This document shows, piece by piece, positions 1 to 7,673 of a DNA stretch of 64,000 nt. The translations under genes and the position numbers were made by a program. The stretch spans positions 1 to 64,000 of the forward strand of contig JACPNV010000007.1 in assembly GCA_016185305.1 (NCBI GenBank), read 5' to 3'. The notes under the pieces were generated by a model, which had not been told where the DNA came from, did no database searches, and saw nothing but the letters and a program-made list of their open reading frames with translations. Positions within the stretch are counted from its first letter, which is position 1, and every line of letters starts with the position of its first letter. The stretch comes from Actinomycetota bacterium (GTDB lineage Bacteria; Actinomycetota; Acidimicrobiia; Acidimicrobiales; Acidimicrobilacustridaceae).

Positions 1-1
1 G

Positions 2-160
2 GTCTGCCGTTGCCATCACGGCATCTGCCATCGCCACCGCTGGCGGGCCCAGGTCGCCGGCGACGGCTGGGTCTGGTTCCAGACCGCATCCGGCCGCACC
101 TTCTGGTCACAGCGCCACGGCCGCCGAAGACCCGACCCAGCACCGCCACCTCGTCCCTGA
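2..160 (+). CDS. HNH endonuclease (DUF222/13E12 type), C-terminal fragment at window edge
   Basis: The window opens inside this gene, so only the last 52 codons are present, ending in TGA at 158-160. The visible tail reads CRCHHGICHRHRW, then GDGWVWF and SGRTFWSQRHG. This is the usual ending of actinobacterial DUF222/13E12-repeat proteins, which carry a C-terminal HNH nuclease domain; the HH pair belongs to the beta-beta-alpha metal motif. These genes are multicopy in many actinomycetes and their role is mostly unknown. The DUF222 part and the start lie to the left. The assignment rests on the tail only. Confidence 0.65.
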   Translation, partial: VCRCHHGICHRHRWRAQVAGDGWVWFQTASGRTFWSQRHGRRRPDPAPPPRP

Positions 161-178
161 CCCGTCCATCAGGACGTG

Positions 179-613
179 CTAGCAGCCGTTCTTGTCCTTC
201 CACTCCTGCATGCGGGAGTACGCCCGTTGATCGAGGGTGCGGTCGGCGTCGGTGGGCTGCCCGAGCAGCAGCTTGTCGGCGAACGCGAGCCGATCCTCGA
301 CGGGCTGCACGAGATCGGGTGCCGCCAGCTTGAACGCGTCCGCGTGGTTGCGCATGGTTCGCAGCACTTCGTCCTTCTTCTCCGGCGTGGCCCCGGTCGA
401 CTGCGACGCGATGTAGAGGTCGAGGTCGACCTGGGCGAAGCCGGCGCACCTCGGGCTCTTCTCCGGGGCGGCGCCCGCGGTACCCGGTGACGGAGTCGGG
501 GTGGTCTGGGTCGCGGCCCCACCCGAACAAGCCGCGAGCAAGGTGGCGACGGCAAGCGCCAGGGCGGCGCCCCGCGCTGGTTTGCAGGCACCCACACGTC
601 GCGCTGCAGCCAT
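179..613 (-). CDS. Small two-cysteine lipoprotein A (unnamed family)
   Basis: The 144-residue product has a basic N-terminus, a hydrophobic stretch and a lipobox LLAAC with the lipidated Cys at about residue 29, so it should be anchored on the outer face of the membrane. A Thr/Pro/Ser-rich linker follows, then a helical domain that begins at SPRCAGF and ends in EWKDKNGC. Five other genes in this window have the same plan (2296, 4930, 7646, 14610 and 17330). It is divergent from a secreted sulfatase whose start is 68 bp away, so the two probably share a control region. The start is supported by a leaderless-type promoter 6 bp upstream. No catalytic motif is visible; an accessory or substrate-binding role at the surface is inference. 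Confidence 0.8.
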   Translation of the reverse strand: MAAARRVGACKPARGAALALAVATLLAACSGGAATQTTPTPSPGTAGAAPEKSPRCAGFAQVDLDLYIASQSTGATPEKKDEVLRTMRNHADAFKLAAPDLVQPVEDRLAFADKLLLGQPTDADRTLDQRAYSRMQEWKDKNGC

Positions 614-625
614 GGCGGCATGGTA
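614..625 (-). promoter_or_regulatory. Leaderless-type -10 element for lipoprotein A
   Basis: On the minus strand the hexamer TACCAT (bases 620-625) is followed by six bases and then the ATG. This spacing puts the transcription start on or next to the start codon. The same arrangement occurs at six other starts in this window. Confidence 0.5.
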
Positions 626-680
626 GTGCGCCGCGAGCGTGACGCTCCGGTGTCTCCACCGGGTGCTAGGACTTCACCCC

Positions 681-2189
681 ATGACTCGTGGGCGGCTCAT
701 CGTGATCCTCGCGATCGCGGTCGTGGTCGTCGCGGCGACGAGCACGGTGCTCGTCCTGCGGGCGGCGCCATCGAGCGCCCCGAACCTGCTGGTGATCATG
801 GCCGACGATCAGACGTTGGAGTCGCTACGGGTCATGCAGAACGTCAACGACCTCCTCGTGAAGGGAGGGACGTCGTTCTCGAACTACTACGTCGCCACAC
901 CGAACTGCTGCCCGAGCCGGGGCGAGTTCTACACCGGGCGCTACGCGCACAACACGGGCATCCGCGACAACGTGCCCCCACTCGGCGGCGCCAAGTCCTT
1001 CGTCGCCGTCCAGAACCAGACGCTTCCGGTGTGGCTGCAACAGTCCGGCTACTACACGGCCCACATCGGCAAGTTCCTGAACGGGTGGGGCAACCCCGGC
1101 AAGCCCGACTACTGGACCGGCGGCATCGCACCGCCACCGGGGTGGGACCGCTGGTTCGGGCTCATCGATCCGAGCACGTACGCCTACTACAACTACCGAG
1201 TATCGGTCGACGGCACCGAGCGGGCGTACGGCAACGCACCGACCGACTACCAGACCGACGTGCTCGGCCAGGAGGTGATCGACACGATCACGCGGGCCGG
1301 AGCGACCGGCAAGCCATGGTTCGTATCGTGGATGCCGCTCGCCCCCCACATCGGCGGGAAGGAGACCGCCTCCAAGGAGGGGCAGATCCCCGACAGCTTC
1401 ACCGCGGTTCCGGCGCCGCGCGACGCCGGCCGGTTCGCGAGCGAGAAGTTGCCCGCGTCGCCGAGCATCTCGCTCGGCCCGGAGGTGGAGACCTCGGCCG
1501 ACGTGCAGGGCAAGCCCGCCTTCGTGCAGGAACGAGTCAAGAAGGACCGCGGGTTCCGGGGTCTGCTCCCCGACGCGTACCGGGCCGAGCTCGAGACGCT
1601 GCAGGCACTCGACGAGTGGGTTCGCCGGATCTACGACGCCGTGGCGTCGATGGGGCAGCTCGACAACACCGTGATCGTGTTCGCGTCGGACAACGGCCTG
1701 TTCCACGGCGAGCACGGGCTCTACCAGAAGGGGTTGCTGTACGAGGAGGCGGTCCGCGTGCCGCTGGTCGTGCGGGGGCCAGGCTTCCCGGCGGGCGCCA
1801 AGGTGGACCAGCTCGTGAACAACGTCGACCTTGCGCCCACGCTGCTGGGCATCGCCGGCGCGCGCGCCGATGTCGAGCTCGACGGTCGCGACATGAGACC
1901 GTTCGTCGGCGACCCCGAGCTCAGCAAGAACCGCGCCGTCCTGCTCGAGAACTGGTACACGTTGACGCCGCTGTCCACCCAGGGCGTGCGCGTTGGCAAC
2001 TGGTCCTACCTCGAGTGGTCGTCCGGCGAGCGCGAGCTGTATGACCTCGCAGCCGACCCGTTCGAGATGACGAACCTCGCATCTGACCCCCGCTATCGAT
2101 CGGTGATCGCCGACCTTCGGCCCCGGCTCGAACGCCTTCGGACGTGCCGGGGAGCGACGTGCGAGGACTCCGACCTCTCCCGCCGGTGA
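681..2189 (+). CDS. Secreted or membrane-anchored sulfatase (formylglycine type)
   Basis: This 502-residue sulfatase should hydrolyse sulfate esters, probably on an extracellular glycan. The N-terminus (RLIVILAIAVVVVAATSTVLVL) is a signal anchor. The metal-binding block LLVIMADDQT follows, then CCPSRGEFYTGRYAHNTG. In that block Cys76 of C-x-P-S-R is the residue that would be converted to formylglycine, which needs a maturation enzyme not encoded here. Downstream, FASDNGLFHGEHGLYQKG and VPLVVRGPG complete the family signature. Start chosen at ATG 681, directly before the signal anchor. It is divergent from lipoprotein A and is followed 106 bp later by lipoprotein B. The substrate cannot be read from the sequence. 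Confidence 0.9.
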   Translation: MTRGRLIVILAIAVVVVAATSTVLVLRAAPSSAPNLLVIMADDQTLESLRVMQNVNDLLVKGGTSFSNYYVATPNCCPSRGEFYTGRYAHNTGIRDNVPPLGGAKSFVAVQNQTLPVWLQQSGYYTAHIGKFLNGWGNPGKPDYWTGGIAPPPGWDRWFGLIDPSTYAYYNYRVSVDGTERAYGNAPTDYQTDVLGQEVIDTITRAGATGKPWFVSWMPLAPHIGGKETASKEGQIPDSFTAVPAPRDAGRFASEKLPASPSISLGPEVETSADVQGKPAFVQERVKKDRGFRGLLPDAYRAELETLQALDEWVRRIYDAVASMGQLDNTVIVFASDNGLFHGEHGLYQKGLLYEEAVRVPLVVRGPGFPAGAKVDQLVNNVDLAPTLLGIAGARADVELDGRDMRPFVGDPELSKNRAVLLENWYTLTPLSTQGVRVGNWSYLEWSSGERELYDLAADPFEMTNLASDPRYRSVIADLRPRLERLRTCRGATCEDSDLSRR

Positions 2190-2295
2190 CCTCGCGACCG
2201 GGAGCTCCCCTGCGGTAGGGTGACCACTCGCGGCCTGCGCCTGGGTGCCGTCGTTCGTCCGTTCGCCACCTACGAACCTGGGGGAAATCGCAACG

Positions 2296-2724
2296 ATGCG
2301 TCGTGCCTTCGCTCTGACACTCACGCTGGTGGTCGCCGTGACCGCGTGCAGCAACGCCGGCAAGTCGGCCGGCTCGACGCTGCCGCCACCTCCGACGGCG
2401 CCTGGCGGCCAGGGGGCGGCGGGCGGAGCAGCTCCGCCAGGCAAGGCCACGCCGGAATGCCAGGCGAGCGACGGATGGGGCGTGGTCCTGTTCAACGCGG
2501 GTCCGAACGTCGCGAGCGACAAGAAGGCAGAGCTCTCCGCTGCTCTCGATGCCAAAGCCACCGCCTTCAAGGCGTTGGTGCCCGCCCAGGCCGCCAACAT
2601 CGACGCTCGGACGACCTACGCGAAGGCGTTGATCGCGGGGGCCGCCACCGACGCCGAGAAGTCGGCGAGCGAGCAGGCCACCGAGCCACTCAACGTGTGG
2701 TACGCCTCCGCCTGCAAGACGTGA
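2296..2724 (+). CDS. Small two-cysteine lipoprotein B (unnamed family)
   Basis: The product is 142 residues long. The start is ATG 2296 because the hydrophobic signal (FALTLTLVVAVTAC) begins at once, with the lipobox Cys at residue 18. After a Gly/Ala/Pro-rich linker, the domain starts at TPECQAS, contains KALVPAQAANIDAR in the middle and ends in VWYASACKT. This is the plan shared with the five sister lipoproteins; PAQA-x-x-ID is nearly the same in lipoprotein C. A TANNNT-type box (TAGGGT) lies about 75 bp upstream. The acyltransferase gene begins 12 bp after its stop, so the two are almost certainly co-transcribed. No enzymatic motif was found. Confidence 0.8.
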   Translation: MRRAFALTLTLVVAVTACSNAGKSAGSTLPPPPTAPGGQGAAGGAAPPGKATPECQASDGWGVVLFNAGPNVASDKKAELSAALDAKATAFKALVPAQAANIDARTTYAKALIAGAATDAEKSASEQATEPLNVWYASACKT

Positions 2725-2736
2725 GCCGCGGGCCGC

Positions 2737-4815
2737 ATGAGCGTCGACAGCCGTCTCCCGCAGACTGACGGGATCAGCGAGACCGGCGAGCGGGCAACCG
2801 CGGCTGACGGCGGCGCGCCAACGCGGGCGGAGCGCAAGCTGCCGTATGTCGCGGGGTTCGACGGGCTTCGTGGCATCGGCATCGTGCTCATGCTCTTGTA
2901 CCACGCCGAGGTCGTGTGGCTCGGCAACGGCGCGCTGTTCACCATCGAGATGTTCTTCGTGCTGAGCGGGTTCCTCATCACGTACCTGTTCATCATCGAG
3001 CGTCACAACCATGGCCGGATCGATCTCAAGCAGTTCTGGTCACGACGGGGCAGGCGGCTGCTCCCGGCCATCTTCGGCATCGTGGCGCTGGCCGCGGTGT
3101 GGGCGATGTTCCAACCGAAGGTCGGCCCGACGCCGATCGAGGTGAACCGGATGAACGGCGACGGCGTAGCCGCGCTGCTCTACGGGTCGAACTGGTGGCA
3201 GCTCTTCTCGGGCCAGTCGTACTTCGAGAAGTTCACGTCGCCCTCGCCGTTCAAGCACACCTGGTCGCTGTCGGTCGAAGAGCAGTTCTACCTCCTCATC
3301 GCGATCGTCGCGTTCTTCGGGTTTCGGCGCTGGGGCCACACCGGGAGGAAGTGGTTGGTGTTCGCGTTCGGGGGCGCGCTGGTCGCGGCGATCTGGATGG
3401 CGTTCCTCGCGCGCATGGGCGACATCTCGGCCGCAGGTCTCAACCCCTTCGGGATCGACCCGACCTCGCTGCCGAGCTGGATGCAGACGTTCTTCAACGT
3501 CCGGGGCGACGGCGATCCGTCGCGGCCTTACCTCGGCACCGACACCCGCATCGGTGCGTCGCTGATGGGCGTCGGTGCGGCGTTCCTCGTCGACCGCGCC
3601 GATCTTGGCAAGCTGAAGAAGTCGACAGCCGAGATCATGCTGGTCGTCGGGGTCGGCGGCTTGCTCCTGTTGTTCTTCGGCATCCCGTCGCGAACCACGC
3701 CGTGGATCTTCTACGGCGTGTTCTTGATCTGCGACATCCTCACGCTCTTGGCGATCGTGGGTCTGATGGCACCGCACCGCACGCTGACGGCGCGGCTGCT
3801 GTCGTGGAGGCCGCTGGTGTTCCTCGGACTGCTCAGCTACAGCCTCTACGTCTGGCACTTCCCGATCTTCGTGATCCTCGACGAGAGCCGGGTGCCCTTT
3901 CGCGGCTGGCTCCTCGATGTCGTCCGCATCGGCGTCGCGTTCGTGGTCGCGTACCTCTCGTTCCGGTACTTCGAGCAGCCGATCCGGCGGCAGGGGCTGA
4001 AGACCCGCCGAGTGCGCATCGGGGCGGCCGTTGCGGTCGCGGCGGTGGTCATCACGTTCCTCGTCGCCTCCCGCCCGTATCCCGATTCGAGCCTCATGGC
4101 AGCCGAGGCGAACGGCAGCTTCCCGCTCGTCTTGCTGGCCGGCGACTCCATGGCGTTCAGCCTCGCGATCGGTGTGCGCACCAAGGAGGCTGACTACCCC
4201 AAAGGGGTGGAGGCGCGCTCGGCCGGGTTGCTCGGTTGTGGCATCGGCGATGCCGACCTGGTGAAGGCGGGCTACCCCGTGCGCCTCAACCCGGCCTGCC
4301 GCGACATGGTGCGCGAGTTCACGCTCGCCATGGGGTACCGGCCTGCCATCACCGCGATGCTCGCCTGGGGGTGGGACCTCTACGACCGGCGGGTGCCCGG
4401 GCCTGACGGCGAGCTCGTCGACCTCCGGGTGGGCACGCCCGAGTGGGCGACCTGGTACACCGCGCAGGTGCAGCGGGGTGTCGACGCGCTCTCCGCAGGC
4501 GGCACCCGCGTCGCCTTGCTGACCATGCCCTGCATCGACATGGCGGCCGATCTCCCGCGCCGCCCTGACCCGGTTGTGGCCGAGCCGCATCGGGTGCAGG
4601 CGGTGAACTCGGTGCTCACGGCGATGGCGCGGCGCGATCCGGGGCGGGTCGTGTTGGTCGACCTCGGGGGGTTCCTGTGTCCCGACGGCCGCACCTATCG
4701 GGCCCGCATCGACGGGGTCGCCGTGTCCGACGACGGGCTTCACTTCACGCCGGAAGGAGCGGTGATCGTGTGGAACTGGCTCGAGCCACAGCTCGCCCAG
4801 GCGCGAGCCAGATGA
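2737..4815 (+). CDS. OafA-type membrane acyltransferase with C-terminal SGNH domain (copy 1)
   Basis: The protein has 692 residues. The first 430 or so are the acyltransferase-3 domain with about ten membrane segments. FDGLRGIGIVLMLLYHAEVVW holds the conserved R and His, and EMFFVLSGFLITYL and SLSVEEQFYLL are also family blocks. The last 250 residues form an extracytoplasmic SGNH hydrolase-like domain with LLAGDSMAFSL (block I) and DDGLHFTPEG (Asp-x-x-His). Such fusions move acyl groups, commonly acetyl, from a cytoplasmic donor to surface sugars. It forms a transcription unit with lipoprotein B. It is closely similar to the protein at 15079-17166, for example TMPCID and DGVxxSxDGxHF. Confidence 0.93.
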   Translation: MSVDSRLPQTDGISETGERATAADGGAPTRAERKLPYVAGFDGLRGIGIVLMLLYHAEVVWLGNGALFTIEMFFVLSGFLITYLFIIERHNHGRIDLKQFWSRRGRRLLPAIFGIVALAAVWAMFQPKVGPTPIEVNRMNGDGVAALLYGSNWWQLFSGQSYFEKFTSPSPFKHTWSLSVEEQFYLLIAIVAFFGFRRWGHTGRKWLVFAFGGALVAAIWMAFLARMGDISAAGLNPFGIDPTSLPSWMQTFFNVRGDGDPSRPYLGTDTRIGASLMGVGAAFLVDRADLGKLKKSTAEIMLVVGVGGLLLLFFGIPSRTTPWIFYGVFLICDILTLLAIVGLMAPHRTLTARLLSWRPLVFLGLLSYSLYVWHFPIFVILDESRVPFRGWLLDVVRIGVAFVVAYLSFRYFEQPIRRQGLKTRRVRIGAAVAVAAVVITFLVASRPYPDSSLMAAEANGSFPLVLLAGDSMAFSLAIGVRTKEADYPKGVEARSAGLLGCGIGDADLVKAGYPVRLNPACRDMVREFTLAMGYRPAITAMLAWGWDLYDRRVPGPDGELVDLRVGTPEWATWYTAQVQRGVDALSAGGTRVALLTMPCIDMAADLPRRPDPVVAEPHRVQAVNSVLTAMARRDPGRVVLVDLGGFLCPDGRTYRARIDGVAVSDDGLHFTPEGAVIVWNWLEPQLAQARAR

Positions 4816-4929
4816 GCCGACCGCTCCAGCGATCGCGGCGCCCCGACCGGCGGGGACCGGGCGCCGACTGGAATCGGGGGCCCACCTTCACTACATTGCC
4901 GCTCGATTGACGCCTGGGGAGGACGCGGT

Positions 4930-5361
4930 TTGCGCCGGATGAGTGGACTTGCAGCGCTGGTGTTCGTCGTGCTCGTCGCCGGGTGCGGGTCAAAGCCGAC
5001 CACAGGGGTCGACTCGGCCAGCAGCGCACGCCCTGCCGCGCCCTCTACGACCGCGAAGGCGGCCCGCAAGGTGAAGGCGACCGAGGAGTGCACGACCTTC
5101 GTCAAGTTCGGCTCGACCCAGCTCGCGGTCTCCGCCGCGAAGGACAAGGCGACCAAGCAGGCGAAGTACCAAGACGTCGTCGACACCGGCAACGCGCTCA
5201 AGCGGTTGGTTCCGGCCCAGGCGACCTCGATCGACACCATCGTGAAGAACGTGCAGCTCGTGTCGGTCAACGGCCAGAAGCTCGCTGCCGCCGACCAGAA
5301 GGTGCATGACGCCGCGGGCGCGTCGCTCCGCAAGTGGTACAACGACAACTGCTATTCCTGA
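4930..5361 (+). CDS. Small two-cysteine lipoprotein C (unnamed family)
   Basis: The 143-residue product starts at TTG 4930, six bases after a strong GGGGAGGA ribosome site; the in-frame ATG at 4939 is too far from that site. The signal ends in the lipobox LVAGC with Cys19. After a Ser/Ala/Thr linker come TEECTTF, LVPAQATSID and finally KWYNDNCYS, which match the family plan. A TACATT box lies about 35 bp upstream of the start, so the gene probably has its own promoter. It follows acyltransferase copy 1 and precedes the YLDPGTGS protein. Its function is unknown. Confidence 0.8.
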   Translation: MRRMSGLAALVFVVLVAGCGSKPTTGVDSASSARPAAPSTTAKAARKVKATEECTTFVKFGSTQLAVSAAKDKATKQAKYQDVVDTGNALKRLVPAQATSIDTIVKNVQLVSVNGQKLAAADQKVHDAAGASLRKWYNDNCYS

Positions 5362-5486
5362 TCCTGCGGGCCGCCCTCGACCGCGATGCGCTCGACCCCG
5401 ATGCTCACGGATGGTCACTGCTAAGCTGCCACGATCCCAAGACCGCGTACCGGCGGTGGAGCAACGGGTAGAGAAGGGGAGCGCGA

Positions 5487-5681
5487 ATGCTTGGTTATCT
5501 TGATCCCGGAACCGGAAGCATGATCGTCGGCGCGGTGGCCGCGGGCGCGGCCGGCGTCGGCGTCGCGGTGCGCACCGGGCTCTCCAAGTTCAGGCGATCG
5601 CCGAAGCAGTCGTCCGCAGTCGAGGCGTCGGGGACGGGTCAGGACCAAGACGGCGCGGGTGGCAACAACGCCGAGGCCTGA
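5487..5681 (+). CDS. Small membrane protein with YLDPGTGS motif
   Basis: This 64-residue protein starts MLGYLDPGTGSMIVGAVAAG. It has one hydrophobic helix (about residues 10-28), then a basic stretch (KFRRSPK) and an acidic, Gly-rich tail. The start is supported by GGGGAG seven bases upstream, and TAAGCT about 70 bp upstream may be the -10 box. I recall LDPGTGS as the hallmark of very small membrane proteins that recur next to alkaline phosphatase/sulfatase-fold enzymes and methyltransferases in polysaccharide loci; that memory cannot be checked here. The neighbouring methyltransferase (convergent, 3 bp apart) and sulfatases fit. No function is known to me. Confidence 0.7.
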   Translation: MLGYLDPGTGSMIVGAVAAGAAGVGVAVRTGLSKFRRSPKQSSAVEASGTGQDQDGAGGNNAEA

Positions 5682-5684
5682 TCC

Positions 5685-7085
5685 TCACCGCGGCAACAGA
5701 TCGAACAGCACCCGCGTCCCGCCGTCCAGCTCGAGGCGACGCTCGACATTGAAGCGCTCGGCCACCTGCTCCTCGAAGGTCGCGAGCGCATAGCCGTCGT
5801 GCACACCGGCCCGCTTGTTGCGCAGGAGCCGCTTCACCATCGGATCATCCTCGGTGGGGAACTCCACGATCGCCTCGGCCCCGAGGCTCACGAGCACGTC
5901 CAAGAACTCAGCCGTCGGAACGTTGCTGGTGATGGCGAGGTGGTGGACCACGGCGAGGCACAGCACCAGGTCGGGGCGGTTGCGGTCGAGGAAGCCCCGG
6001 CGCTCCTGTCCACGCCACCCGAGACCGGCCGGCGGATCGGCCAGGTTGACGACGAGCGGGACGACGTTGGTGGTCTTGGCCTCCCGCAGCCGGCGATAGA
6101 GGACATCGACGACCAGGTGGTCGTTGTCGAAGGCAAGGACGTGGGCAGCGTGAGCCGCGACGAGCTCGGAGAAGTGGCCGTCGTTGCAGCCGACGTCCCA
6201 CACGAGCGAGCAGCGTGACCGGGACGCGACCTCCACGACGAACGCTTCTTTGGCGCGCAGCTCGCGATCGCTGTAGTGCGAACGATCGCTGTAAGACGAC
6301 CAGGTCGACTCGGATCGCTTCCACTCAAGGCCGCCGACCAGCTTCTGCAGTCCCTTGACGTTTGCCTCGATGAGGCGGCTGTTGAAGCCGCTCTGCTTCA
6401 TCGTCGTCTTGATGTCTGCTTTGGCGTCGGCGAGCCTTCGTTGTGCCATCGCGTGCAGGGCGACATGGACAGCCACGCCCTTCCGGGCCAGCCGGGTCGG
6501 GCCGAGCACGCGGCGGGCCTCTTCGGGGGTGATGCCGTCGATGCTGGCCCGCAGCCACGGCTGGAACGGCAGGTCGGCGTAGGCCTGGAACAGGAGCGGG
6601 TACAGGAACATCTGGCAGAACTGGAGGTAGCCGTACCACGGATCGCCAGGGGTGAGACGCTCGAACGAACCCACGTCGACGAACGTCGCAGACGTGCCTT
6701 CGAACTGGACGTTGTACGGCGTGGCGTCTTTGCAGATGAAGCCGTCTGCCAGTGCGGCGGCGAGCACGTCGAGCTGCAGGATCGCCGCGTCTCTCAGCAT
6801 GCTGAACGACCACTCGTACGGATAGGTCCACAGCGGCAGCCGGGGATGCTCGGCGACCGCGGCCCACGGTCCGGTGATGCCGAATGCCGCTGGTGCCTCG
6901 TCCAGCAGGGTCGTGGGAACGATCGTGCCGGCCCGCGTGGCCTGTGTGAAGAAGGGAGCCTCGGCGGCGGCGGTGAGATCGAGCGCGGCTTGCTCGTCGA
7001 GCGCTCGAAGCACGCGGTCATCGCTGAGGAACACGCGGCTCGACGGGTCGCGGAACGAGCCCGGGTCAGGTCGCGGGGTCGGCAT
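5685..7085 (-). CDS. Class I SAM-dependent methyltransferase with N-terminal extension
   Basis: The 466-residue protein carries a Rossmann methyltransferase core in its second half. CSLVWDVGCNDGHFSEL is the SAM-binding motif I, LAFDNDHLVVD the acidic end of strand beta-2, and RPDLVLCLAVVHHLA motif IV. The first 240 or so residues (with GFICKDATPYNVQFEG and TFVDVGSFERL) look like a kinase-like fold fragment and recur in sugar-locus methyltransferases; the acceptor is unknown. AAGGGGAACC precedes the ATG. It is the last gene of a unit with the sulfatase-fold enzyme and lipoprotein D, 24 bp after the latter. A role in capping or decorating a surface glycan is inference. Confidence 0.75.
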   Translation of the reverse strand: MPTPRPDPGSFRDPSSRVFLSDDRVLRALDEQAALDLTAAAEAPFFTQATRAGTIVPTTLLDEAPAAFGITGPWAAVAEHPRLPLWTYPYEWSFSMLRDAAILQLDVLAAALADGFICKDATPYNVQFEGTSATFVDVGSFERLTPGDPWYGYLQFCQMFLYPLLFQAYADLPFQPWLRASIDGITPEEARRVLGPTRLARKGVAVHVALHAMAQRRLADAKADIKTTMKQSGFNSRLIEANVKGLQKLVGGLEWKRSESTWSSYSDRSHYSDRELRAKEAFVVEVASRSRCSLVWDVGCNDGHFSELVAAHAAHVLAFDNDHLVVDVLYRRLREAKTTNVVPLVVNLADPPAGLGWRGQERRGFLDRNRPDLVLCLAVVHHLAITSNVPTAEFLDVLVSLGAEAIVEFPTEDDPMVKRLLRNKRAGVHDGYALATFEEQVAERFNVERRLELDGGTRVLFDLLPR

Positions 7086-7109
7086 GGTTCCCCTTGGTGG
7101 CTACGACGC

Positions 7110-7646
7110 TCACTGGCAGTTCCGGTCGTCCCACAACTGGAGGTCGCTGGTGAGGCGACGATAGAGCACGAGGTCGGCCCCGGCCAGCGGGGCCGAGACG
7201 CCCTTCTTCACGAGGGCGAGATGTTGGTCGACGGCGTTCGTGAGGATCGGGTTCGCCGCCTTGAGCTTGGCGGCGGCGCGCTCGGCCGCGGGGACGATGG
7301 ATTGCTTGTCGCCCTTGCTCGACATTGCGATGCCTGAGACGGCGACGGTGTATGCCTGCGCCGCCGCACATGCCGCGCTGCCGCGAGCCGCGGTGCCCGG
7401 CGGTGCGCTCGCCGGGGTCGACCCCCCGGGAATCGAACCCGCCGGCTTCTTCGTCGCCGACGGCGCGCGCGGTGCGGCGAGCGCCGGCCCCGAGGTCGTG
7501 GCGGCGCTCTCGCTGGAACCGCGGCCCGCTGCGCACCCCGAAACGGCGAACGCCAGGACGGCCAGCATCGCCGCCACCGAGACCCGGCGCACGTGCGGGA
7601 CGGCGTTGTGGTCGGTGGCCAGGGGGTGATCGGTGGCGGCGGGCAT
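7110..7646 (-). CDS. Small two-cysteine lipoprotein D (unnamed family)
   Basis: This is the most divergent of the six sister lipoproteins, at 178 residues. It has a longer N-region before the hydrophobic stretch (AAMLAVLAFAVSGC, lipobox Cys38) and a long Ser/Ala/Pro linker, then SAACAAAQAYTVAVSG and finally LQLWDDRNCQ. The two late Cys and the W-x(4)-C end match the others. It lies between the sulfatase-fold membrane enzyme (27 bp upstream) and the methyltransferase (24 bp downstream), all on the minus strand, so a three-gene operon is likely. No clear ribosome site precedes ATG 7646, and a GTG at codon 19 is a possible alternative start. Confidence 0.75.
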   Translation of the reverse strand: MPAATDHPLATDHNAVPHVRRVSVAAMLAVLAFAVSGCAAGRGSSESAATTSGPALAAPRAPSATKKPAGSIPGGSTPASAPPGTAARGSAACAAAQAYTVAVSGIAMSSKGDKQSIVPAAERAAAKLKAANPILTNAVDQHLALVKKGVSAPLAGADLVLYRRLTSDLQLWDDRNCQ

Positions 7647-7673
7647 GGGCGGTTTTTGTCTACCTGGCGCTCA

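Noticed and set aside
825-2600. Long open frame on the minus strand opposite the sulfatase
   Set aside because: It is the high-GC antisense shadow of the sulfatase and lipoprotein B genes, with low-complexity residues and no family motif.
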